Origin: Scenedesmus sp. ARA3
Lineage: Eukaryota; Chlorophyta; Chlorophyceae; Sphaeropleales; Scenedesmaceae
Length of the DNA stretch: 64,000 bases
Reading direction: 5' to 3'
NCBI GenBank assembly: GCA_004335835.1
Contig: RWJK01001907.1
Coordinates: forward strand, 5,785 to 69,784
The translations under genes and the position numbers were made by a program. The notes beneath the pieces were generated by a model. It was given only the letters and a program-made list of their open reading frames with translations. It searched no databases and was not told the origin of the DNA. This document shows positions 42,601-52,100 of this stretch, piece after piece (the first letter of the stretch is position 1; every line of letters begins with the position of its first letter).

Positions 42601-42993
42601 TGCCACTTCCTAAGCCGGGCCAGCCAAGCCTGCTGCGTGGCCCTGGGCTGCTGCTGCTGCCAGCAGCAGCAGCGCCAGCTGTGCAGCTGATGCCAGCAGC
42701 GCCGCCCATGCTGCTGAGTCTGGCAGCAGCTCTGGGGCCTGCTGGAGCAGCTGGAAGCACCGTCAGGCATGGCTGCAGCCGCGGCGGCCGGTACACGCCA
42801 ATCTGCACGACAGGTGATTCGGCAGCATGCAGCGTGTATACGCAACGTGGTGAGCCACCCCTGCAGTACTAGTTGGGCAACTGTAAGTATCCAGCAAATG
42901 TGTTGGTAGGGCAATATCAGTGGCTGCTGGTGTTTGAATGGAGTTGTGTACAAGGTTGACAGGCCAGCCGGTGCTATCGCCCATGGCAGCAGG

Positions 42994-43027
<34 letters not shown>

Positions 43028-46000
43028 CAGCCAAGCAGCCGCTCACCCGCCCTGCGGCCACCTCCTCCTCCGCCCAGGTCCACAGCTCCATCTCCTGCTG
43101 GTGGCTCAGCGGCTGCCGCCTGGGCGCAGGGCCCAGCAGCTGCAGCTGCTGCTGCAGTGACTGCATCTCGGGGTCGTCGGGGTCTGCCGACACGCGGTCC
43201 TGCAGACGGCAGTGCAGCACCATTAGGCAGGAGAGACAGCGTCAGCTGCTCAGGCAGTGTACGAGCACTGCTAGGTACGGCTTCTTCAGTCTGCTGGCAA
43301 ACAAAGCAGCAACTAAGAGCCACAGCTGCAGGGCCACGGCGACGACAGAGTCAGCAAACCCTCCCCAGCATGCACCGTAATTATAGTCATGCTGCAAAAC
43401 GTAGCTACACTCATCACTACAGCTAGCCCGGCAGTCCCAACTGGGACACAATCCCAGCTGGCACACCTGCAGCAGTGCCAGGCGTGCCATCAGCTCTGCC
43501 CTGAGCAGCGCATGGCTGCTGGCGGTGCTCTCCACCCGCCGCAGCCCAAAGCTGGTGAGCTCAGCATCAGACTGGCTGAGCGGCAGCGCTGCCGGGTATG
43601 CTGGCAGCCCTGCAATGCTTTCTGCTTCTGCCACCAGCAGCGCAACATCCAGCTGCTGCCGAGTGAGGCCATCCTGCAAGATGAGACACAACAACAACAC
43701 AGGGGCGGCAGTGAGGTATCGTATGCATGGTCAGCTGCTGGTGTTGCTGCTGTTGCCACAAACTGCCTGACGGCCTGCATGGAAGAAAATTATGCAACAT
43801 GACATAGCATAAATGCTTTTGTGGGCTGCGCATGAATAGCAGCAACAGTCATCACAGTCATCGCTGGCTCACCGATTGCAGTGGTGTGGGGTCCTCCTGT
43901 GGCAGCTGCAAGATGCTGAAGCCAACATGTGTGAGGCGCAGGCCCCCCTGCTGCTCCCTCACATCCACAAGCTGCTGCCACAGGCCAGCCATTGCCTCAA
44001 GTGCTGCCAGCAGGGCCGCGTCCTCCTCCTCACGCAGCTGCCGCACTTCTGCAACTTCCCGCTCAGCAGCAGCCATGGCTAGCAGGGCAGCAGCTACCTG
44101 CACACAAACAACAAAAACCCTTGTCATGAACCACTAAATGGTGGGGTGCAGAGTTGCTCATGCTGTTGGGGCTATGACTGCAAGCCTCATCCAGATCCTT
44201 CTGCGTTGCGAGGTAGATGCACTGCAGGCCCACAGCACCAGAATCATGCAGGCGTGATATTGTGTGACCTGCACCTGCTCCTGGTCTTGTGGCTTCTCCT
44301 GCTCCTGCTCCTGTGCTGCAAAAAGGGTCTCCCTGGCATTCAGCAGCCCATCCTCCAGAGCTGCCAGCTTGTTGGCATAGCATGTGGCAAGGCCCAGCTG
44401 TGCCCTGCGGTGGTACTCTCTGAAAGAGCACAGCAGCCTGGCAGCCTGCAGGCACACATGAGCACAAATGGCAGCAGCGCTGGGCTACAGTTGTACACTG
44501 TTGTGGTGCAGTGTTGTTGGCGGGTACCGTCATCTTGCATGCTGGGCACTGCACACGAAGACCTTCACCCTGCTCTCATCAACATCATCGTCGTCTCTGG
44601 TCTATCGCACTGACTTCCCTAATGTCTCTGTGTACATCTGATGCACAGCACGGGGTCCGAGGCAGCTGCGTGGATGCAGGTTGCAGCTGCAGCTGCAGCT
44701 CACCAGCTGGTGCTCCAGCGTCATGTAGGGGTGCACCTCAAACTCCAGCCGAGCCAGCTCCACATCCAGCCTGTAGCTCACGCCCCGGCTCTCCAGCAGC
44801 GTCAGCGGCGCCGTCACGGCAGGCAGCCACGCCGTCTGCGTGACGTCGTTGTTCTGGTCGTACGGCCGCCAAGTGCGCTGCTTGCCAGGCTGCAAGGCGA
44901 AGGCGGGAAGTTGGTGTTAGCGATGGCAGCAGCAAGCATGCTGTAGGCAGCTCACAGGCTCCAAGTTACGTTGCCTGGTGAGGAGCTGCTGTTGGGTTTA
45001 TCATCCATCATCAACTGTGCGCTGCAAAAAGATCTGGACCAGCTGTTTTTCTGCTGTCCTTCCGTACCTTTGCCGGGTGCGGCTCATACAGCATCAAGCC
45101 GTTCTCATCCAGCCACAGCCCGCCAGGCTGCATGTCTGCAGGAATCTCGGCTGTAGCAGAGAGCATTGCAGCAGATAGGAGCCACACGGCAGAAGACCAC
45201 AAATGACTTTGGCTTTCAAACATGGTGAGCAGAAAGTATCCATTACGGCAATTATGGCGTTTGTCCTACATGCTGGGCCTCACAACAGGAAAGGCCAGAC
45301 ACCTGGAACTGGGTGCTTGCAGGAACTGCCGCAACTCCCTGATGACTAGTTCTCACGCACCTGCTGGCTGCTCTGCTGCAGGAAACTGCTCCTGCAACTG
45401 CCTGACAAGCTGTTGTACATTCAACTGCCTTGCGTGCTGCAGCCGCTGCTCCATTTTAAACAGCGAGCTGCTGCTGGCGCGTGGGTGCGGTGCCACATAC
45501 AGCCCAAGGGACTCCTGGGGCAGCCGCTGCAGCTGCTCTGCTTGCTGGCGCGCTGCTGATGGCAGCGGCAGGCCCAGAAAGCCAGTTGCAAACTGCTGCA
45601 GGACCTGCTGCTCGATGTGAGGAGGCACTTGCACCAGCTGCAGTGCCATCAGCCGATGCAGACGGAAGGCAGCACAGGTGCGGAGTTACTCAAAGGACAA
45701 TCTGCTAAAGGGCTGCTGGTGGCATGCTTGGTGCATGGCGCATCTTTAAGGAATGTGTGGCATGTGTATGCAAAGCACCGCCCGTGCACAAAACAACAGC
45801 TTGCAAATGGACAGAAGCCAAACCACATGCTGCTCAGCGCTCAACGGCTGACACGGCTGCTGCTCTCACTAGTGTCTCATGACTCTCCAGGGCGCCTGTC
45901 GTGGCACGCACCTCCTTGCAATGGTCAAACGATACCAGATCCAGCAGCTGCATCTCATCCTGCTGCTGCAACATTTCTTCATCCAGAGCATCCAATCCTG

Positions 46001-46310
46001 CAAGCAGTAACATCAGGAGGTGCAGATGCAGTGATGGACTGGGCAGTGCAGCTCTTGTGCAGGTAAAGCAACATGTACGTCTCAACACTGTATGGGTTTC
46101 AGTGCATAATGCTTGTAAAGTGTGCTTACTTTGATGCTCCTGCTCTTCCTCATCCTGCCCAGCACTCTCTCGCTGCTGCTCATCCCGGCCAGCCTCATCT
46201 TCAGGCTGCTGCTGTGCGTTGGCAAGCAGAGCATGCTTGGCTTCCAGGCGCTGCCTGAGGCTGATAAGGAGGCTTGGGGAGCCCCCAGGCAGCTGCTCGT
46301 GTTCTGACAT
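32786..46310 (-). CDS. CC2D2A: CC2D2A, coiled-coil and C2 domain ciliary transition-zone protein
   Basis: 28 exons, 1988 residues, all phases consistent: 46310-46130, 45997-45912, 45637-45361, 45150-45068, 44889-44704, 44445-44275, 44097-43873, 43673-43467, 43199-43047, 42802-42357, 42163-41269, 41011-40863, 40674-40544, 40372-40126, 39919-39829, 39563-39459, 39276-39183, 38941-38622, 38399-38243, 37774-37656, 37287-37127, 36933-36786, 36484-36278, 35911-35489, 35277-35128, 34876-34789, 33667-33444, 33028-32786. It belongs to the MKS module that gates the base of the cilium. Evidence: an N-terminal coiled coil; an inner C2-like region (LNYYARLLVNDRVVGTSEV, MQLQIWEQG); the main C2 from about 1212 (LVITLQRASNLPRR, CFVEVKFRGRTQRTAAVDSD, PMWNEQLLFPV); then the inactive transglutaminase-like part (VDDASFGKRRSNVWAS, GGDHEEHAHLLAGYFMEMG, LRLWNPLSGHC, CDNVWANIQLSGHPWDIS, CWRPFF). 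Human CC2D2A is about 1620 residues; the excess is Ala/Ser/Gln-rich linker. Exon 11 could hold an unseen intron. Confidence 0.93.
33005..33125 (-). repeat. duplicated start of CC2D2A exon 28
   Basis: The motif GCGGTCGTTGTGCGACAGCT at 33010-33029 covers the acceptor and first codons of the last exon. A near copy (GCGGTCATTGTGCGACAGCT) lies at about 33090-33109 inside the preceding intron, followed by its own TTGCAGGTG context. Confidence 0.65.
33650..34380 (-). repeat. eight-copy array with ~96-bp period copying the acceptor and start of CC2D2A exon 27
   Basis: CTCTGCAG (once CTTTGCAG) recurs at 33666, 33762, 33861, 33957, 34053, 34149, 34246 and 34357, with spacings 96, 99, 96, 96, 96, 97 and 111 bp. 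In sense each unit contains a CTGCAG acceptor followed by a version of the exon start (coding EARSVVV, then TQPNNK or SSPKTN) and about 50 bp of intron-like sequence. Exon 27 is taken to start at 33667 because only that copy continues into KALLKEVPGQL. Most spacings are multiples of three and the units lack stops in that frame. Confidence 0.88.
34628..34695 (-). repeat. duplicated end and donor of CC2D2A exon 26
   Basis: CTCACCGTACAGTGCGTCAC and following 40 bp copy the true exon end at 34784-34842. In sense it codes EARVEETVRDALYG and ends G|GTGAGG. It lies downstream of the true donor, inside the intron. Confidence 0.7.
34879..34913 (-). repeat. (CTG)n tract before CC2D2A exon 26
   Basis: About eleven uninterrupted CTG units in sense end directly in the CAG acceptor at 34878-34877. 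Confidence 0.85.
36010..36160 (-). repeat. diverged copy of the end of CC2D2A exon 23
   Basis: Plus-strand GCTCCTCATGGCTACCCCCA and CCTACCTCCTGGCCCAGCTC match the GCTCCTCATGGTCACCCCCA and CCCACCTCCTGGCCCATCTC stretches at the true exon end (36271-36350). A further copy of the exon's start lies at about 36565-36615. Confidence 0.6.
37247..37545 (-). repeat. three copies of the start of CC2D2A exon 21 with acceptor
   Basis: CTGCCCTGCACGTAGCC(C/A)A begins at 37247, 37370 and 37488 (spacings 123 and 118 bp), each running to a CAGCTGC acceptor context. In sense each codes LDVPPVLLGYVQGS. Only the copy starting at 37287 continues into GRPPSLALYLTLQP, so it is taken as the exon. Confidence 0.85.
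37735..38010 (-). repeat. three copies of the start of CC2D2A exon 20 with acceptor
   Basis: AGCACCCTCTGTCAGCGACT followed by CCAGGCCTGTG occurs at about 37749-37778 and 37972-38001, and a diverged copy lies near 37860-37895. In sense each unit is an acceptor CAG followed by codons for GLESLTEGAGLP. Confidence 0.8.
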
Positions 46311-46888
46311 TGCTAGCCACTGCTAAGCAGTGCTTCAGTCCATGATATTCACATCAGCAGTCTCAGGTGCAGGGCACCAGCAGCAGCTTGGGAAAGGGTT
46401 GTGTTTTTCACCTAGGAGGCAGCCGGCGAACTCTGTGCAAGTCAGTATGGTTTGATCTTGATGTTATCGTGCAAACTAACGTTGTCGCAGACCTTGTGGG
46501 TGACAACTATCGTGGCTTGTTGATTGCTGACCGCAGTGGACTGTTGCTTGCAGGCACTGGCGACAGCAACTGAAGCGAAGCTCGTAAACGAATATGAATA
46601 AAACTACATCAAAACCATTGAAGTGATTTGTGCCGACAAAGGTAACGTTGAGAAACCATAAACATTGGGTGTGCCAGAGAGGGTGCTCACCTGAGGACTG
46701 CTCAGCAGTGCTGGAAACATTGATGTGCCAACTATGATAGGCAACCACGTACTGCTGACTGTTACGCAAATACATTTTTAAACAACTGTAGGCAGTAGTT
46801 CGCAACACTGAAGGTTACACCAGCTGTTCCCGACGCCTGGTTGCTGACGCACACATAGAGGGATCCCATCGCACCTACATCCGCGACA
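46311..46888. promoter_or_regulatory. divergent intergenic promoter, CC2D2A / small membrane protein
   Basis: 578 bp separate the two start codons, which point away from each other. No TATA box is obvious. An imperfect inverted pair GTTGTC / GACAAC lies at about 46482-46507. Shared regulation is inferred from the arrangement only. Confidence 0.4.
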
Positions 46889-48107
46889 ATGAGCGGGTGA
46901 GATGTGCTCGTGCCCGATCCTTGCCCTGGCGCTCAAGTGCTCAGCAGCAGTGCTGCTGCAGCAGCAGCTGCAGCTGTACAGCAGCTGTTGGGGATTATGT
47001 GTACTGGCTGTTCATCTCCTGCTCGCTGCCTCCGTGCTGCCGCAGCAAACGCAGTAAAGCTGTCACCACCAGCAGAACTGGTGGGCAAGCCAGCAGCTTA
47101 GCAGTGGTGCTGCTGGCAGCAGCTGGAGTGGGCTGGTTCTGGTGGCGCCGACGAAAGGATGCCGCAGCAAGTGGAAAGAAGCAGCAGGTACAACGACCTG
47201 GTTTGGATGCATGCAGCAAGGATATGCTTCGTGCTGCAGCACAGCAGTAATGGCAGAAGTCCTGCTGGCTCTGCAGCAGCAGCTCATCAAGCCGTCCCGT
47301 GTAATGGTGGTGCTCAGCAGTGTCGATGTCGATAAGCAGCAACCTTGCGATCAATGCTGCGCTATACAACAGGCATTCACGCTGCCTGTATGCACTGCTA
47401 GTACACATGCACAATGTAACCATCTGCAAAACCCTGCGCCTTCCAGGCACCTGCACTGTTGATCATAGCCTGCTCCATCCTCTGCTCATACCCACATTTT
47501 GCCAATCTGCCACCACACACCATGCCAACAGGGCAGCAAGGGAGGCCGCAGCGGGTTTAGGTTCCCAGCAGCAGCACCCAAAGTAGGTGGTGCACGCATT
47601 GCCGGCAGCTGCAAGCAGGCGCCAGCGTTCTCCTTGCCGGCAGCAGCAGCAGCAGGCAGGGCTGGTGGCGCGCGCAAGGGCAACCCCAAGAAGACCAACA
47701 AGCAGCAGAGCAAGGAGGAGAAGGCAGCCAAGAAAGCAGCTAAGTGAGTGCAGAGCACGGGGAGGCTGCTGCAGGACATGTACATGTTTTGTCATTTTAC
47801 ATGTTTGGTGGCTGACTCTGTTGCTTGGTAACAGGCCATGGCCAGCAAGCAGCAGCAGAGCGCGGGGCAGGCGCCATAGTACAAGGGCAGTTGCTGCATA
47901 GGAATGCATCTGACTGCTGCCAGATGTTGCTGCTGTGGCAGCTGTCGCCCTGCGTTCGCCTGATGTTGCAGCTCTCATACCAGCTGCCAGGCTACAGCAC
48001 ACATATCTGCAGCGTCTAAAAGTGCCACATCAGCAGGGCGCACGACATCCTTACACAACCTTCACTGCCAAATTGGCTGCTGCTGCCGCCGCTGCTGCTG
48101 CTGCCGC

Positions 48108-48153
<46 letters not shown>

Positions 48154-48327
48154 TCTGGCGTATGCTGCAGGGGCCAAGGCCTGGAGCTCATCCACAATGC
48201 GCAGCTGCAGGAGAAGCAGGAACAGGAGGGGCCAATTACCATTAAGTACGTAGACTTGAACAAGACCAGTGACATATACGACAAAGTGCGGGAGTACCAG
48301 GAGACCGGCAAGAAGCGATATCCCTGA
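46889..48327 (+). CDS. small basic single-pass membrane protein, unknown family
   Basis: Four exons: 46889-46896, 47046-47187, 47532-47743, 48171-48327; 172 residues, all phases consistent. The first exon carries only the Met-Ser codons plus two bases. After a short basic start (MSGKRSKAVTTSR) comes one hydrophobic segment (SLAVVLLAAAGVGWFWW) followed by RRRK, the pattern of a signal-anchor with the basic side in the cytosol. The middle is Ala/Gly-rich, then a Lys-rich helix (NKQQSKEEKAAKKAAK), and a conserved-looking C-terminus (GPITIKYVDLNK, DKVREYQETGKKRYP). I do not recognise the family. It is head-to-head with CC2D2A, so a ciliary or basal-body role is possible but unproven. The intron before the last exon is an unusually long (CTG)n tract. 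A TGTAA motif follows the stop at 48434-48438. Confidence 0.7.
48078..48152 (+). repeat. long (CTG/CCG)n tract before last exon of the small membrane protein gene
   Basis: GCTGCTGCTGCCGCCGCTGC followed by about eleven uninterrupted CTG units, about 20 nt upstream of the acceptor at 48169-48170. This is the longest triplet tract in the window. Confidence 0.85.
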
Positions 48328-48433
48328 GGCGGCAGCAGCAGCAGCAACAACAGCAGCCGCTATGGTGGCAGGAAGCCCCAGATGTAGGCCTGGCATGGAT
48401 GGCTGAAGGTTGAAGTGTTATGCAAGGTGCTGA

Positions 48434-48438
48434 TGTAA
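48434..48438 (+). terminator. candidate TGTAA polyadenylation signal
   Basis: TGTAA lies 107 nt after the stop codon of the small membrane protein gene. Use inferred. Confidence 0.45.
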
Positions 48439-49135
48439 GGATGTTCGCAGAGGTTCCATCGCTGCCTTGAGGGATTGGCAGGCAGTACAGCAGGTGTTCC
48501 TGTACCTGCATGGTTCATTTGGCTTGTTGCTGCTGCCTGGGTGCCATGCATTGCGAGCACCTGCATTGCTATAAGCATCACCGGCTCTAAACAGCTTAAT
48601 GCCTTGTGCCGGGCGCTGAAAAGACACTTCCGATGCCAAATCAGGTGTTGTCACTGAAGTGACACGGGACGCACGTTTCTGCGTTAAAGCTAACAAGAGG
48701 AACTTTCTGCTCAGCTGAATCGACAGTTTATCATCAACAGTGGTGTTCTGTTTAGTCTATGGTTGCTGCTGTGGTTGCGTTCCTTCTTCAAAGTCCCGTG
48801 TGCTGTTGCCCGCATTCCATTCTGCGACGACACATCAAAGCCCTTCGCAACATTTGTTGGTGCTTTTGAAGCCTACTCGGTTTGCGTCTGTTCCCGCCGT
48901 TGCTAGCCCGGCACCGCTCCCGGAGCCAGGTCATCTTGCTTTCTCGACGCCGATCCGTGCATGTTCCTCCGCCATACACGACAATAATGGGATTTAAACC
49001 TATAAGTGTCTGTTTTAGTGGTCACAATTGACGTAGGTTGAGGGATAAGGCTTCAAAGTCATTGGACAGCAGCAAGCCCTACTTGTATAGGGCTGCTCCA
49101 CAGCGCTCCCTTGCCGCGAGCAGCACGCAAGCAGC
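48439..49135. other. intergenic region upstream of CNNM gene
   Basis: No gene seen; presumed promoter of the CNNM gene. No clear core element recognised. Confidence 0.4.
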
Positions 49136-52100
49136 ATGGCGGAGCCTTTATCAGACATGCAGCACGGCCATGAGGCCCTGTCGCCTGGCTTGGAGACTGG
49201 CTATGCGCTTGCAGTGGTGGGGCTGGTGATTGGCGCTGGCCTCATGTCTGGTCTCACTCTGGGCCTGCTCTCACTGGACGTAATGGACCTAGAGGTAGGG
49301 ATGCATGCTTAAGTTTACATTTCATGCTAGAAAGTTTTAGGAACAGCTAGCTCAGAATCCTCAGTGGTGTTGTGCCGTTTTGCAGGACAGTGCGATGTTG
49401 GCAGCATGCCTGCATGAGCAGCTGCTGCATTGCTGCTGAGGCTTTGCAAGCAGCAGCAGCACAACCTACAAGCCCAATCGTGCATTTAGGGTCGTGTGAA
49501 GGCAGATGCTGGGACAACTACTGGGGTGCTGTTGACAGGTGCTGCCCACCTTGTCACCCCCGATAGCTCTTTCCCCACCACATCATCCTATCTGGCGCTC
49601 CTGTTCACTCTGTTCCTACATATGCTGCTGTCATTATTGCCACAGGTCATCCGAGCCTCAGGCACCCGCAAGCAGCGCGACTCAGCAGCGCGGCTGATCC
49701 GCCTCGTTAGCAAGCCGCACTGGCTGCTGTGCACGCTGCTGCTGTGTAATGCGGTATGCATGGAGGCGCTGCCGCTGTTTTTGGATAGGCTGCTGAACCC
49801 AGTTGGAGCGATCCTGCTGTCAGTCACGTGCATCCTGGTGTTTGGCGAGATCATCCCGCAGGCGGTGTGCTCCAGGTGGGGTTTGAACAGGCGCTGGCAG
49901 CAGCTGCCCGCAGCGCATTGCACCAGCAGCAGCAGTAGCAGCAGCAGCGACAGCCCAGGAATGGCAGCGGTGCCCCGTATGCTGTGTGTGGTGGGCTCAG
50001 TGATAGCAGCTTTTTATATTGCATTTGCCATCTCAACCGCCTGCGGCACACGCTGCTTCACACACACGTGCATGTGCGGCGTGGCGATTGGTACCCCGTG
50101 TGCGCCCCACTGGTGCGCGGCTTGGTGACTGTGTGCAGCCCTGTCACGTGGCCGCTGGGCAAGCTGCTGGACTGCGTGCTGGGCTAGGCTAATCCACCCA
50201 CCCAGTCACCACCTAAATCTTGCTATCAACTTATGAGCTACGCATCTGATAGGCCTGCTGCCCGCTGTCTGGTGCCTGCGATGCGTATCTTCCCCTGTCT
50301 CCTAAAACGCTTTCGCAGGTACGGCGTGGCGATTGGCGCAGCATGTGCGCCAATGGTGCGCGCGCTCATGTTTGTGTGCAGCCCTGTCACGTGGCCGTTG
50401 GGCAAGCTGCTGGACTGCGTGTTAGGGCACGAGGAGATCACCATGAAGCGGCGCGAGCTGAAGGCTATGGTGCAGCTGCACGGGGAGAATGCAGGTGGGC
50501 AGCAGGGCGGGAAATTGATTAGTTTGAAATGGTGTCTGTAGCTGGGCCATGAAGAAGCGGCGCGAGCCATGGTGCAACTGCACGGGGAGAATGCAGGTGC
50601 GCTGGAGGGTTAATAGCAACTCTGTGTGACTCGTCTGCAGCAGGCCCAGCCACATGCTGGGCCATGAGGTTGTGTGTAGCTGGGCCATGAGGAAACGGCG
50701 CGAGCTGAAGGCCATGGTGCAACTGCACGGGGAGAACTGAGATGCGCTGGGGGGTAAATAGCAAATTTGTATATATAGAACGTCTGCAGCAGGGCCAGCC
50801 ACAGGCCTGGCTGTCTGGTGCGGTGTCTTGACACAGCCTGCTTGCCAGCGCCTGAGATGAAGTGCTGGTATGCGAGCAGCTGCTCTTGTCTGGTGTGTTG
50901 GCTGTTGGCATGGCAAGCTCCGCTGACTGCACAGGCCTAGGCGCATCTGCTGCTATAAAACGAGGTGTGGTCAGCATTGTGCAGCTGCACGTGTCTTGAC
51001 TGACTTCCTTGTTGCGGAGGCAGCTGAACTGCAATTTTACCTGTTGTATGCATGCCTGCCTGCCTCTGTGTCGCTGCAGGCCTGGGTGGGGGGCTGACCC
51101 ACCAGGAGGTGGCAGTCATACATGGCGCGATGGACCTGACGAACAAGACGGCGCTGTCAAGCATGACACCGTTTGACAAGGTGCGCAGCAAGCAAGGGGC
51201 ACGCACTGGTGTGATGTAGCTGCTGAGTTGGATGCACGATCAGCTGTTTGGCTGCCTTTTGTGTTTCTGCAACTGCAGGTGTTGCGCTGGACGAGGCACT
51301 GGTGTCTGCTTGCCTATTTGCCTGATTGTGTAAGTGGCTGACTGTCTGCGCTGCATGGCAGGTGGTCAAGCTGAGGGAGACGCTGAGCTGGCGAATGCAC
51401 TGGATGACCCGGTTGGCTGACTGTTCCGCTGCAAATGCATGCTCCTCTGTGCTACATTGCAGGTGTTCAAGCTGAGTGAGGATGCTGAGCTGGACGAGGC
51501 GCTGGTCACGCGTGTGCTGCAGAGCGGGCACAGCCGACTGCCCGTGTACAGGTGCGACGGCAGGCAGCAGGCAGTAGGTCGCATCAAGGTACATAGTAAT
51601 AGAGGCCTCACATGCATCTGCTGCTGCTGCTGCTACCCTGCTTGCCATGTACCATGCAAAGATCTTACAGCAGTGTGCAGCTGCAACCTGCTTGCAAATG
51701 GAATCTGCTGGGCAGCGATGTGGAGACGCCCGCACTTGCATTTGCAACCCACAAGGACGCCAACCAGACGGACATTTTATAGGGCTGGTGCTGGTGAAGG
51801 AGCTGCTGCAGTTCCTCTAGTCACAATTGACCCTGCCGAGTATTTGCCTGCTGCAACACAACACGGCAATGCAGGGGCTCCAACACGCAGGACATCGTTG
51901 GGCTGGTGCTGGTGATCGAGCTGCTGCAGTTCTTGCTACATGTGCGCCTGTTAATCTCTGCTGGCCACAAAACCCTTAAATCTGCTGTGAAACGCACCGC
52001 AGGGGCTCCAACCAGACGGACATCATCGGCCTCGTCCTGGTGAAGGAGCTGCTGCAGTTCTGGCGCAGCCCCGGCACGCCGCGCGTGGGGCAGCTGGACG

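Noticed and set aside
50070..50185. An extra CNNM exon 3
   Set aside because: It starts like exon 3 but has changes and reaches a stop right after LLDCVLG; the copy at 50319-50494 continues in frame to a donor that fits exon 4.
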